Source of the DNA: JAAOZP01 sp964616835
GTDB taxonomy: Archaea > Thermoproteota > EX4484-205 > JAAOZP01
DNA length: 14,405 nucleotides
Reading direction: 5' to 3'
NCBI GenBank assembly: GCA_964616835.1
Contig: CAZTSG010000033.1
Location: 1-14,405 of the forward strand
Positions within the stretch are counted from its first letter, which is position 1. Each line of letters opens with the position of its first letter. The translations under genes were made by a program, and so were the position numbers. Below the pieces are notes generated by a model. It searched no databases and was not told the origin of the DNA. It was given only the letters and a program-made list of their open reading frames with translations. Positions 1 through 7,021 of this stretch are shown here, one piece after another.

Positions 1-536
1 AACCCTAGATTCGAGATTTTCCTTCCCAGCTCCTCTTCAGTAATATCAAGTTTCCCAGCAGCTTCGCTGAAGCTGTTTGAACCGGATACTGCCTCGACGA
101 CTTTAATGTCTTCTTCAGTCAGGTTATTAATATCAGGCGACAAGTATAGGGTTAGCAGGTCGTAAACTATCTCCTTAGCAACCTCTTTAAAGTCTTCTAG
201 TGTGAAAAGATAGTACTCCGGCATAAGGAGGTACCTTACGTTCAACTCGCTGGCTAGGCTTATTGCAGAGGAGTCTGAGAAACCCTTGCAAACAAGGAGG
301 GGCTTTGCTTCAATCAGTTTAGAATTGCTGTAGACCTGCCTAACATCGGTTACAGAGGCTTTTCCTGACTTGACCTCGACTGCAAAAACGCTTCCCTCAG
401 GATCCTTGACGACAAGGTCTATCTCCGCGACCTTAACTCCTCCGGAAACCACTTGCTTTCTTCTCTCTAAAATCAAGTAGCCAAGGTTCTCTAATATGGA
501 GGTTGCAACTTCTTCAGCGCTCAAACCCTTCTTCAT
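1..536 (-). CDS. RecB/YraN-like PD-(D/E)XK nuclease-family protein with C-terminal helix-turn-helix-like segment (partial)
   Basis: The reading frame begins with ATG at 534-536 and stays open to the left edge, so about 178 N-terminal residues are visible and the C-terminus is missing. After a helix (AEEVATSILENLGY, residues 7-20) it shows a restriction-endonuclease-like core: AEID with D40, then the strand EVKSG with E54 and K56, followed by a helix starting DVRQVYS. D-X13-E-X-K is the metal-binding pattern of the PD-(D/E)XK superfamily. The visible C-terminal part (VVEAVSGSNSFSEAAGKLDITEEEL) looks like a small helix-turn-helix. Proteins of this kind are common in Thermoproteota and are usually named RecB-family nuclease; their substrate is not established. 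A TATA element about 28 nt upstream suggests a leaderless transcript of its own rather than read-through from the surface-protein gene behind it. The superfamily is well supported by the motifs; nuclease activity is inference. Confidence 0.8.
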   Translation of the reverse strand, partial: MKKGLSAEEVATSILENLGYLILERRKQVVSGGVKVAEIDLVVKDPEGSVFAVEVKSGKASVTDVRQVYSNSKLIEAKPLLVCKGFSDSSAISLASELNVRYLLMPEYYLFTLEDFKEVAKEIVYDLLTLYLSPDINNLTEEDIKVVEAVSGSNSFSEAAGKLDITEEELGRKISNLG

Positions 537-560
537 AACAATCTATGTTAAAAAGCGAGT

Positions 561-570
561 TTTTATTTAA
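561..570 (-). promoter_or_regulatory. TATA box of the RecB-like nuclease gene
   Basis: On the minus strand this reads TTAAATAAAA and ends 25 nt before the ATG at 536. That is the spacing expected when transcription begins at or next to the start codon, so the mRNA is probably leaderless. Confidence 0.6.
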
Positions 571-642
571 GGATTTGTAGTCTGTCTGCCGAACTTGCGT
601 CGAATAAAGTGTTAATTGAGTAAATTGTCTATGAGTTCTTTT

Positions 643-3483
643 CTAGGGTTCTAAATCTTCTTCTGTTACTTGTTGAGACGGTTCTTCTTCAAAGATTGAA
701 GGCGCTTCCTCTTCTTCCGACGGGGCCTCTTCCCAGGCAGCCTCCTCAGTCAGTTGCTCTTCCTCCTTCTTTTCCTCCTCCGGGAATATCTTGATTTCTT
801 TAATCTCTTTGTATAAATCAGTGCTGTAATCTAACTTGGGTAAAACCGCTTCCTGAGGCTTATAGGGGACTTCTTCAGGATATTGCCAAGCAGGGGGCGG
901 GGCCTCCTCCGGTTTAGACTCTAGAGCCTCTTGGGGTGGGCTGGGCTCAGGCTTTTCAGGCTTCTTTCTCTTCCTTCTTTTCAACAAAAATACTGTGGCA
1001 ACTACTATTAATACCAATGCCACTACCAAGTATATCCACATCGGCAGGCTAACCGTATATTCAAACATTGTTTGAGAAATGTTCCCCACATTGTCGGAAG
1101 CCTCGATATAACACTGAACTCTTGTGAATGGTTGCTGAGAGGGTATTGCAGCGAAATACCTGTTTCCAATAAGGTTCATGCTTATACTCGACCATGAAAC
1201 CCCTCCGTTAGTCGAGTAGTAGAGGGTAACGTTCTTAACGCCAGACTTGTCATCAGAGACCATGCACGATATTGAAACGGATTCTCCCCAGACAGGAGCT
1301 GACGGTATCGACAATCCTGTTATCGTCGGCGGAGCCTCGTCAACTATTAGCGTTAAGTAGTATTCTTCAGTAATTTTAGAGTTACCGAGATTATCGACGG
1401 CTTCAATACTCCAAGAATGGTCTCCCTCGTCTAGACTTATGGTCTTTGTATACTTATCTCCACTCTTAGTCATTAATCCTTGGAAAACTCCGTCTACGAT
1501 CAATCTGACTTCTTTAATTCCTGAACCCAAATCCTTAACGCTTACTGTGAAAGATACGAGTTTTTGTTTCTGGAAAAGGCTTCCCGCTGGAAAGGCTTCT
1601 CCAATCAATGGAGGAGTGCTATCTAAAAAGACCTCTAGAATTTTACTAGCCTCTTTGTTACCAGCAGTGTCGACGCTGTAGTATTCTATCTCATGCATGC
1701 CGTCAGAATATCCGGAGAGGTTGAACTCTCTTACATAGTTCCTCCAAGCCTCTCCGTTTATCCTGTATTTAGTCTCTTTAATGCCGCTGGCATCGTCCGT
1801 TGCATAAAGGGAGAAGCTTGTTGAGGAAGAGACGTAAATAGTTGTTCCGACAACGTGCTTGGGAAGACCAACCCTTATAGTTGTTTCAGGCGGCGTCGTG
1901 TCGGCTATCACGGTTACTGTTGCCGTCCCAGGGGTTAAGCCTGTGGCCGAAGCCCTTAGCGTCCAGGTTCCGCCCCTATTGTCGTAATAATCTACTTTAA
2001 CACTGCTTGAGCCAGCAGGTATGCTTATCTTCGTTATCTTCTCCCCCGTCTCATAGTCTCTGAACTCCCCTTCAGGAGAGGTCGTAGAAAGACTTACCAG
2101 TATCGTAGAGGTGGAGGTTGTCTCGAAACCGTTAGCATCCCTCAGTGTGATATTAAGATAGGAGTATGTTTCCCCGGCGTTCATTTCGAATTCTGAAGGC
2201 TCTATAGTAAGTTTGACTGGTGGGCCAGCCTTAACTTCAAAAGCATTGCTTTCACCAGTCTTGCCCGCTCCCTTTGTGGTTATCTTAACGTTCTTAGCGA
2301 CTTTCTTTATCACCACGTCACCAGTCCACTTTCCGTCTACGAATGCGCCCGTCATCTTAGGCTCTATAGTACCGGTGGTGTCTGAAAGAGAATTCGTACC
2401 TGTGTAATCGGTCTTAATGTTCCCAAAGGCGTCGTAGGCGGTTATGGTTATTGTGAAAGGCTTTGCAACAATCTGTGGAGAAGGAATCGGGTCGAATTCG
2501 AAATGATCCAAGGGCCCGGGCTTAACGGATACGGGTTCCTCATCCCCACCGTATGGAGAATACTGGTCAGTCCATACGCTTATCGTCCATGTCCCAACAT
2601 TCTCGTCGTAATAGTAGAAATCCCTATGGCCTTGGCCATTAGGTATTGTAAGCTCAATTATGCCCGTCCCACCAGGGGTTAATGCAAACTTTCCTTTTGA
2701 AGACGTGGAGCTTAGCTTAACCTTAAGGTTTCCACGGGTAATCGCCTCCCCGTTCTGAGTCTTACGATAAACCGTCATCTTTACCCATTCGCCAGCATGC
2801 ATCGGACTGTTTGGGACGCTTAGCTCTAAGTGGGGAGGATAGTAACTAATTTCTAAGCGAGGCTTCAGGTCTGTAGGCGGTATGAAAATCGCTTCCTTAG
2901 AGTACATAGCGTATTGCGTCGGAGAGTTTTCATCCGTGTCTTTCAACATCCATCCATAGTTCGGAACGTATCCCGCAGCATCCTTAGAGGTAAATTTCTC
3001 AACAGAACTTTTGACATCAACGGAGATCCAACCCTCCGAGTTCGGAATAGGCGTCGAAGACACGAGATCGGTGGAGGGAGGTTGATTGCTCCACGTGATT
3101 GTTTCTTCCTCCCAGTTTTCAGAAACAAGCCAACACTCCATAATCCTACGATCAGGAGGGGGAGGAAACTTGTACACGTATAGCCGCATTGTTGCTGACG
3201 ATATGACTGACCCTGGGGGGAGAGAGTCGAGGTCAAACTTTATGTATGAATACCATAAGTCCCTTGGAAGCATGGTGTCAACCTTAATACCTATATACTC
3301 CGTGCTCCCATAGTTATCATTAGGATTTAAAAGAGACACGTATGCATCGTCCGAAGGATAAAACGTTTTGATAAACTGAATCTCTTCTCCACTTACTCGA
3401 GTAGTATCTGAGAGCAGGAACACCAGACATGTTGCAATTATAATTGGGGTTAGAAGAACTGAAACTCTTTCTCTAATCTTCAT
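643..3483 (-). CDS. Cell-surface protein: DNRLRE domain, tandem Ig-like modules, membrane anchor and acidic cytoplasmic tail
   Basis: This 946-residue protein appears to be exported and anchored by one C-terminal membrane helix. Residues 1-32 form a signal peptide (basic start, hydrophobic core IIIATCLVFLL). Residues 38-215 match a DNRLRE (disaggregatase-related) domain: YPSDDAYV near the start, YIKFDL, ATMRLYVY, EETITWSNQP and a closing PRLEISY. About six beta-sandwich modules follow: roughly 217-322, 323-420, 421-528, 530-622 (OmpL47-like, with DDASGIKETKYRINGE), 623-716 and 717-812. A helix at about 814-834 is followed by RRKRKK, which places the last 106 residues inside the cell; 31 of these are Glu. 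Four N-X-S/T sequons (N444, N588, N751, N801) could be glycosylated. The gene is divergent from another anchored protein and has its own promoter. A role in adhesion, matrix or glycan binding is inference from domain types; the partner is unknown. Confidence 0.85.
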   Translation of the reverse strand: MKIRERVSVLLTPIIIATCLVFLLSDTTRVSGEEIQFIKTFYPSDDAYVSLLNPNDNYGSTEYIGIKVDTMLPRDLWYSYIKFDLDSLPPGSVISSATMRLYVYKFPPPPDRRIMECWLVSENWEEETITWSNQPPSTDLVSSTPIPNSEGWISVDVKSSVEKFTSKDAAGYVPNYGWMLKDTDENSPTQYAMYSKEAIFIPPTDLKPRLEISYYPPHLELSVPNSPMHAGEWVKMTVYRKTQNGEAITRGNLKVKLSSTSSKGKFALTPGGTGIIELTIPNGQGHRDFYYYDENVGTWTISVWTDQYSPYGGDEEPVSVKPGPLDHFEFDPIPSPQIVAKPFTITITAYDAFGNIKTDYTGTNSLSDTTGTIEPKMTGAFVDGKWTGDVVIKKVAKNVKITTKGAGKTGESNAFEVKAGPPVKLTIEPSEFEMNAGETYSYLNITLRDANGFETTSTSTILVSLSTTSPEGEFRDYETGEKITKISIPAGSSSVKVDYYDNRGGTWTLRASATGLTPGTATVTVIADTTPPETTIRVGLPKHVVGTTIYVSSSTSFSLYATDDASGIKETKYRINGEAWRNYVREFNLSGYSDGMHEIEYYSVDTAGNKEASKILEVFLDSTPPLIGEAFPAGSLFQKQKLVSFTVSVKDLGSGIKEVRLIVDGVFQGLMTKSGDKYTKTISLDEGDHSWSIEAVDNLGNSKITEEYYLTLIVDEAPPTITGLSIPSAPVWGESVSISCMVSDDKSGVKNVTLYYSTNGGVSWSSISMNLIGNRYFAAIPSQQPFTRVQCYIEASDNVGNISQTMFEYTVSLPMWIYLVVALVLIVVATVFLLKRRKRKKPEKPEPSPPQEALESKPEEAPPPAWQYPEEVPYKPQEAVLPKLDYSTDLYKEIKEIKIFPEEEKKEEEQLTEEAAWEEAPSEEEEAPSIFEEEPSQQVTEEDLEP

Positions 3484-3510
3484 AATTCGCCTTTATTTTG
3501 ATGGTTAGTG

Positions 3511-3520
3511 TTTTTTAAAC
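3511..3520 (-). promoter_or_regulatory. TATA box of the large surface-protein gene
   Basis: The minus strand reads GTTTAAAAAA about 28 nt before the ATG at 3483, which implies a leader of a few nucleotides at most. A second A/T-rich element, CATATAAAAT, lies some 15 nt further upstream and is an alternative. The 3484-3695 gap is shared with the divergent gene; no operator repeat is evident in it. Confidence 0.55.
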
Positions 3521-3663
3521 CATAATTTTATATGGATAAAACTATTACTCGACTAAAATTGTAACGCTAAAGCAGGATAAGATTTGGCTTGCCTACAACC
3601 TAATTCAAAGATAAGTTTTGAGAATGTGATTCAGAGCATGGCTTGTGGATTATTTATGGAAAC

Positions 3664-3671
3664 CTTTATAT
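3664..3671 (+). promoter_or_regulatory. TATA box of the Thr-Pro-stalk surface-protein gene; decides its start
   Basis: TTTATATA preceded by GGAAACC (a plausible BRE) ends 24 nt before the ATG at 3696. It lies inside the first codons of the longest open frame, which begins at 3645, so that longer frame cannot be fully transcribed from this promoter. The ATG at 3696 is therefore the better start. Confidence 0.75.
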
Positions 3672-3695
3672 ACTCATAGGTCAAGCATCCGTGAA

Positions 3696-4610
3696 ATGAG
3701 TTCATTAAGAAACGCGGGTCATAAACTAATCTCACTTTGCTTAATAGTTTTGATAACGGTTTCATTAACCGGTAATAGTCTTATGGTCTCTCATGCTCAG
3801 GAGGTAGATTATGAGAATCTTGTAATACTTTTAAACAATGTTAAGTCAGCGAAGTATCGTTACTCAGCTGAGGAAACGGCTTCTGGGGAGATAGGTTTCA
3901 GGATACTTGGAGACGATAACATTAGTGGAGAAGCAACATGGAGAGTTGAATGGAGGTATTTAGAGGAGGGTGAGGAACCGGTAGTCGCAACCCTATGGAT
4001 CTCTAAGTCAACAGGTAAATGCTTAAAGTTAACAATGGGAGAGTTAACGTATACTGGAGAAAACGCTGAAATGTTCGGAAGCCTTATGCTAATGGCTTGG
4101 TTTGTCTGGATTGGCGAATATTCCGAGCTTTGGAGCTATGATGAAGTACATCATTTAGAGGAAACCGGGTATGGTAGGCTAAGTTTCCTTGGTTCAGAAA
4201 TTGAAACAGTAGGCCCAACCCAGCTTATGGTATATAAGTATCGTTGGGAAGGATATGCTTCTGCCCCAGAAGCATATCGAGTAGTTGCAGAATGGTGGTA
4301 TGCTCCTGTTAGCTTTGGCACTCTTATCGTCAAACTTTATTGGGAGTCTGAAGAGGGCTGGGGACAAATAGAACTTCTGTCTATTGAGTTGACAAGTCCG
4401 CAACCAACTCCCACTCCTACAGCAACTCCCACCCCAACTCCTACACCAACCCCAACTCCTACACCAACTCCAAAACCTCCAAGTGAGATTCCTTGGCTCT
4501 TAATCATCGGTGCTGTCGTAGCTGTGATAGTCGTAATCCTCATAGTGCTAATGTTCTTAAGAAAGAGGCCTACATCTCCACCATTCCCACCGCCTCCTCC
4601 GCCACCATGA
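3696..4610 (+). CDS. Secreted membrane-anchored protein with Thr-Pro stalk and polyproline C-terminus, function unknown
   Basis: Read from the ATG at 3696 the protein has 304 residues. The open frame extends 17 codons further upstream, but the TATA box lies inside that extension and the signal peptide only makes sense from the internal Met. Residues 1 to about 35 are a signal peptide (hydrophobic LISLCLIVLITVSL, possible cleavage near HAQ). An ectodomain of about 200 residues follows, rich in beta strands and aromatic residues, opening with LLNNVKSAKYRY; this vaguely recalls LolA/LppX-like folds, but I do not recognise the family. N75 is in an NIS sequon. Residues 235-264 are a Thr-Pro repeat stalk, 265-288 a membrane helix, then RKR and a Pro-only end. 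Topology is thus outside head, stalk, membrane, very short inner tail. The gene is divergent from the large surface protein and convergent with the TauE/SafE-type gene. Function is not assigned. Confidence 0.75.
   Translation: MSSLRNAGHKLISLCLIVLITVSLTGNSLMVSHAQEVDYENLVILLNNVKSAKYRYSAEETASGEIGFRILGDDNISGEATWRVEWRYLEEGEEPVVATLWISKSTGKCLKLTMGELTYTGENAEMFGSLMLMAWFVWIGEYSELWSYDEVHHLEETGYGRLSFLGSEIETVGPTQLMVYKYRWEGYASAPEAYRVVAEWWYAPVSFGTLIVKLYWESEEGWGQIELLSIELTSPQPTPTPTATPTPTPTPTPTPTPTPKPPSEIPWLLIIGAVVAVIVVILIVLMFLRKRPTSPPFPPPPPPP
4401..4475 (+). repeat. Short tandem repeat coding for the Thr-Pro stalk
   Basis: Imperfect six-base units of the form CCAACT / CCTACA / CCCACT run for about 75 bases inside the coding frame and encode alternating Thr and Pro. 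Because the unit is a multiple of three, slippage would change stalk length without breaking the frame. Confidence 0.85.
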
Positions 4611-4620
4611 CATATATAGA

Positions 4621-4640
4621 TTTTTCCCGTTTATTTTTTA
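4621..4640 (+). terminator. Oligo-T terminator after the stalk-protein gene
   Basis: Two T runs (4621-4625 and 4634-4639) begin 11 nt after the stop codon. Archaeal RNA polymerase commonly terminates at such U-rich tracts without a hairpin. The opposite strand has no comparable T run for the converging TauE/SafE-type gene. Confidence 0.45.
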
Positions 4641-4674
4641 AACTGTTTATTGCTGTTGCTAAAGATTCAAGATT

Positions 4675-5490
4675 CTAATGCTTGATCATCATTCTGATTG
4701 TTGCCAGTATCAGTATTGCTCCCAGTATTATCTTAATGAGGCTTTCTCCAACGGTTTCAACATATAGGGCTCCTGTGAAGGCACCGAATACGGAACCTGC
4801 TCCCATCGTAATCGCAATAGTTAAAGCATCTTTGTTCAAATGCTTCATGTTGTAGTGTTTCATTAGGCCTGAGGCTATTGTTGGTATTGAAACGAGGAGG
4901 CTTACTGTTCCGGCAGTGATAACGTTAAACCCGAAAACGTACATCAATACCGGTATTCTAAATTCTCCTCCTGCGACGCCGAACATTCCGGATACGACTC
5001 CTATGGCTAATCCTGCGAAAAAAGCTATCAAAAATTCTTCTACGAATCCCAGCTTTAAACGGGGATTCGCTGGAGGCTGTACTAAAGGTTCGATCATGAT
5101 CTTTAATCCAAGTGTTATCAACAAGATTGAAAGCATTACTCTCACAGGCTTCTCCGGAATCCTGCCTGTTAATTCTGCCCCCAGATATGCACCGACTATC
5201 GATGCCACAGACATTACGAGAGAAACTCTCAAAGAATTTTGATCCCAAAGCCCTAGCTGAAAGCGTTTCGTGAAAGATACTGATACCGTTAGCAAACCAA
5301 CCAAGAGGTTCACTGGGATCATCGTTAGAAGCGGGAGCCCAAGTACATGGAGCAAGATGGGTATTCTAAATTCTCCTCCCCCAACTCCTATCAAGCCAGC
5401 AACCCATCCAAGTATAAAGCCTGAGAGGAATGCAACTAATATCTTCAAAAACGTTAAGTGGTTCTCTCTGTTAAGAGGCTTGAGGATCAA
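4675..5490 (-). CDS. TauE/SafE family (DUF81) membrane permease
   Basis: The product is 271 residues, very hydrophobic, with about eight membrane segments in two homologous halves. Each half opens with the family hallmark: GLIGVGGGEFRIP around residues 32-46 and GMFGVAGGEFRIP about 136 residues later. This internal duplication and length are typical of the TauE/SafE family (Pfam TauE/SafE, formerly DUF81), whose members are proposed exporters or importers of sulfite, sulfoacetate, taurine or similar organic anions; the substrate cannot be read from sequence. The start is TTG at 5488-5490. An in-frame stop lies a few codons upstream, no ATG is near, and a TATA box sits at the spacing for a leaderless transcript beginning at this TTG. 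No sulfur-metabolism gene is adjacent, so the context does not help to name the substrate. Confidence 0.88.
   Translation of the reverse strand: MILKPLNRENHLTFLKILVAFLSGFILGWVAGLIGVGGGEFRIPILLHVLGLPLLTMIPVNLLVGLLTVSVSFTKRFQLGLWDQNSLRVSLVMSVASIVGAYLGAELTGRIPEKPVRVMLSILLITLGLKIMIEPLVQPPANPRLKLGFVEEFLIAFFAGLAIGVVSGMFGVAGGEFRIPVLMYVFGFNVITAGTVSLLVSIPTIASGLMKHYNMKHLNKDALTIAITMGAGSVFGAFTGALYVETVGESLIKIILGAILILATIRMMIKH
4952..5379 (-). repeat. Two exact 20-base copies within the TauE/SafE-type gene
   Basis: Positions 4952-4971 and 5360-5379 are identical over 20 bases. They are 408 bases (136 codons) apart, in the same codon phase, and encode GGEFRIP in the two halves of the transporter. The coordinates given span both copies. 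The protein duplication is normal for the family; the identity at every third codon position is more than the shared residues require. Confidence 0.85.
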
Positions 5491-5512
5491 GCAAGCTCTT
5501 TAACGAAGAGAA

Positions 5513-5522
5513 ATATTTTATA
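5513..5522 (-). promoter_or_regulatory. TATA box of the TauE/SafE-type gene; supports a TTG start
   Basis: The minus strand reads CTTATAAAAT, ending about 23 nt before the TTG at 5490. Typical TATA-to-start spacing puts the transcript 5' end at or next to that TTG, which supports a leaderless TTG start. Confidence 0.6.
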
Positions 5523-5702
5523 AGCTTTCTAAGAGCTTAATCTGCCTAAAACATATTTAAGCAAAAACTATCGTTGTTTTAAAATTCTGAGATCCTGGGC
5601 CGAACTCTAGCAGATTATATCCATTTACTTCGAGAGCTTCCTAGGCTAAAATGTTCCTAATTGGATTAATCCTTAAGGCAGACCGTGAATTTCGAAGCTA
5701 AT

Positions 5703-5711
5703 GTTTAAAAA
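5703..5711 (+). promoter_or_regulatory. TATA box of the site-2 protease gene (first of two candidates)
   Basis: GTTTAAAAA ends 24 nt before the ATG at 5736. A second element, GTTTAAATG at 5730-5738, overlaps that ATG and would instead serve the in-frame ATG at 5757. The sequence does not decide between the two. Confidence 0.45.
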
Positions 5712-5735
5712 GGAGATTCGACTAAAAATGTTTAA

Positions 5736-6956
5736 ATGCGCATACGCTTGCCAAGCATGGTTGAAGTCCAATTCCCCTTCATTCTAATCAAAACGAAACT
5801 TGGGCTCTCGTTAATGGATAAAGTAGGAAGAATGAGGTTTTCCAAGAAAATCGGTTTAATTTCAATGATAATAATGCCCCTTATGGGTGCCGTAATGATC
5901 TATTTCCTGATCGAGGGGATAAATAACATGCTGAATTATCCTAGTGTCAGCAGGGCGGTTAGGGAACTGGGGCCTCGAATAAACATATCTCTGCCTGGGA
6001 TAAACCCATATCTTCCCCTTGTTTACGGCTGGATAGCGCTCCTATTAGGGATGGTTATACACGAATTTTCCCACGGGGCCCAGGCGAAGGCTCATGGCAT
6101 AAACGTTAAGTCCACAGGAGTAATTTTCTTCCTAATTCTCCCCATAGGAGCTTTTGCAGAAGTGGATGAGAAACAACTTGAAGAGGCTGAATTGAGGAAA
6201 GCAAGCATGGTTCTTTCAGCAGGGCCCGTATCAAACATTATTGCTGCCTTTGCTATGCTGGTAGTCTTTGTTCTTTTAATCTCCTCGCTTAAGCCGGTTG
6301 CCGACGGTGTGCTCGTATTGGGATTAGCTCCTGACGGAACTGCTTATCAAGCCGGTATGAGGCATGGGGATATAATAATTGGGGTTAATGAGGAATCGAC
6401 GCCCAACTGGAATAGCTTCGTTAAAGCTATTGGAAAAGCGTTGAAAGAGGATGAAAACATAACTTTCAAGGTTTTTCGAAACGGTTTTTCGAACTACACC
6501 TTTGTTTTGAGTAAGAACCTTAGCGCCCTAGGGATAATGAGCATCGTTCCCCTTAAAGACGTTCTTGAAAACTACTCTTCGGTATTGACGCGTTCTCCCA
6601 TAGAGGCCATAACCATATACTTGATGATACCTACAATTCCATTTCCATGGGTTTATGAAAGAATACCGTTCTCTGAACCTCTTCAAAACTACTACACATC
6701 CATCGTTTTCGGAAAGAATTATCATTACTTAGTCAACCTGTTCTTCTGGATTTGGTTCATAAACTTCAATCTGGGAGTTTTTAACGCCCTGCCATTATAC
6801 CCCTTGGACGGCGGGATAGCGTTCAAACTCTTCTGCAGGAAGAAGTTGAGCAATAGTATAAGTATTAAAACGATAAATAGAATAGTCTATGCTGTAAACA
6901 TCATCTTATTTATCCTAGTCATAAGCATCATCATAATACCGTATATAATCCAGTAA
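5736..6956 (+). CDS. Site-2 protease family intramembrane metalloprotease with PDZ domain (M50)
   Basis: This 406-residue membrane protein carries the zinc-protease motif HEFSH (H109, E110, H113) in a membrane segment and the third zinc-ligand motif NALPLYPLDGG (D358) in a later one, the two signatures of the S2P/RseP (M50) family. Between them, at about residues 188-270, is a PDZ domain (LGLAPDGTAYQAGMRHGDIIIGVN). A hydrophobic segment at about 39-60 precedes the protease core. Such enzymes cut membrane-spanning segments of substrates, usually after a first cleavage elsewhere, and often release regulators; the PDZ domain tends to gate substrate access. Substrates here are unknown. The start could be the ATG at 5736 or the in-frame ATG at 5757 (MVEVQFPFIL); each has a TATA-like element at suitable distance. 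The gene stands alone with its own promoter, so no partner is implied by operon structure. Confidence 0.92.
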   Translation: MRIRLPSMVEVQFPFILIKTKLGLSLMDKVGRMRFSKKIGLISMIIMPLMGAVMIYFLIEGINNMLNYPSVSRAVRELGPRINISLPGINPYLPLVYGWIALLLGMVIHEFSHGAQAKAHGINVKSTGVIFFLILPIGAFAEVDEKQLEEAELRKASMVLSAGPVSNIIAAFAMLVVFVLLISSLKPVADGVLVLGLAPDGTAYQAGMRHGDIIIGVNEESTPNWNSFVKAIGKALKEDENITFKVFRNGFSNYTFVLSKNLSALGIMSIVPLKDVLENYSSVLTRSPIEAITIYLMIPTIPFPWVYERIPFSEPLQNYYTSIVFGKNYHYLVNLFFWIWFINFNLGVFNALPLYPLDGGIAFKLFCRKKLSNSISIKTINRIVYAVNIILFILVISIIIIPYIIQ

Positions 6957-6993
6957 TGGTTAAGTGCTTCTCTCAGGTCTTCTGGGGAAAATC

Positions 6994-7001
6994 ATTAAAA
7001 C
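6994..7001 (+). promoter_or_regulatory. TATA-like element of the helix-hairpin-helix protein gene
   Basis: ATTAAAAC ends 20 nt before the GTG at 7022, near the lower end of the spacing seen for other genes here, and suggests a leaderless GTG start. The match to a TATA consensus is moderate. Confidence 0.45.
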
Positions 7002-7021
7002 CAGGATGCTTATAATGATGT

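Larger units (their letters stand above)
5491..5735. other. Divergent intergenic region, no gene seen
   Basis: This 245-base stretch carries promoter elements for the TauE/SafE-type gene at its left end and for the site-2 protease at its right end. The middle (about 5530-5700) is A/T-rich with a few short palindromes (CCTAGG, CCTTAAGG, TTCGAA). I find no convincing tRNA, C/D-box RNA or open frame. An ACATATTTAAGC stretch near 5550 resembles a TATA box on the plus strand, but nothing recognisable starts downstream of it. Confidence 0.5.

Noticed and set aside
2914..3236. Overlapping open frames on both strands inside the large surface-protein gene
   Set aside because: They are Arg/Ser-rich, lack domains or promoters, and lie fully within a gene with clear signal peptide and domain structure; they are shadows of it.
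3645..3695. N-terminal extension of the stalk-protein gene
   Set aside because: The TATA box lies inside it, and the signal peptide begins properly only at the ATG at 3696.
4337..4543. Minus-strand frame with a Gly-Val repeat
   Set aside because: It is the reverse complement of the Thr-Pro repeat; the repeat creates the open frame and there is no start signal.
4916..5242. Plus-strand frame inside the TauE/SafE-type gene
   Set aside because: It is rich in Asn, Pro and Thr, as expected for the complement of a membrane protein, and has no promoter.
5530..5700. Possible small RNA between the divergent TauE/SafE-type and site-2 protease genes
   Set aside because: A TATA-like word near 5550 is present, but there are no paired C and D boxes, no stable stem and no tRNA-like pattern.
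3549..5727. Shared 10-base word TCGACTAAAA in two intergenic regions (3549 and 5718)
   Set aside because: Many 10-base words occur twice by chance in a window of this size, and the copies have different positions relative to the promoters.
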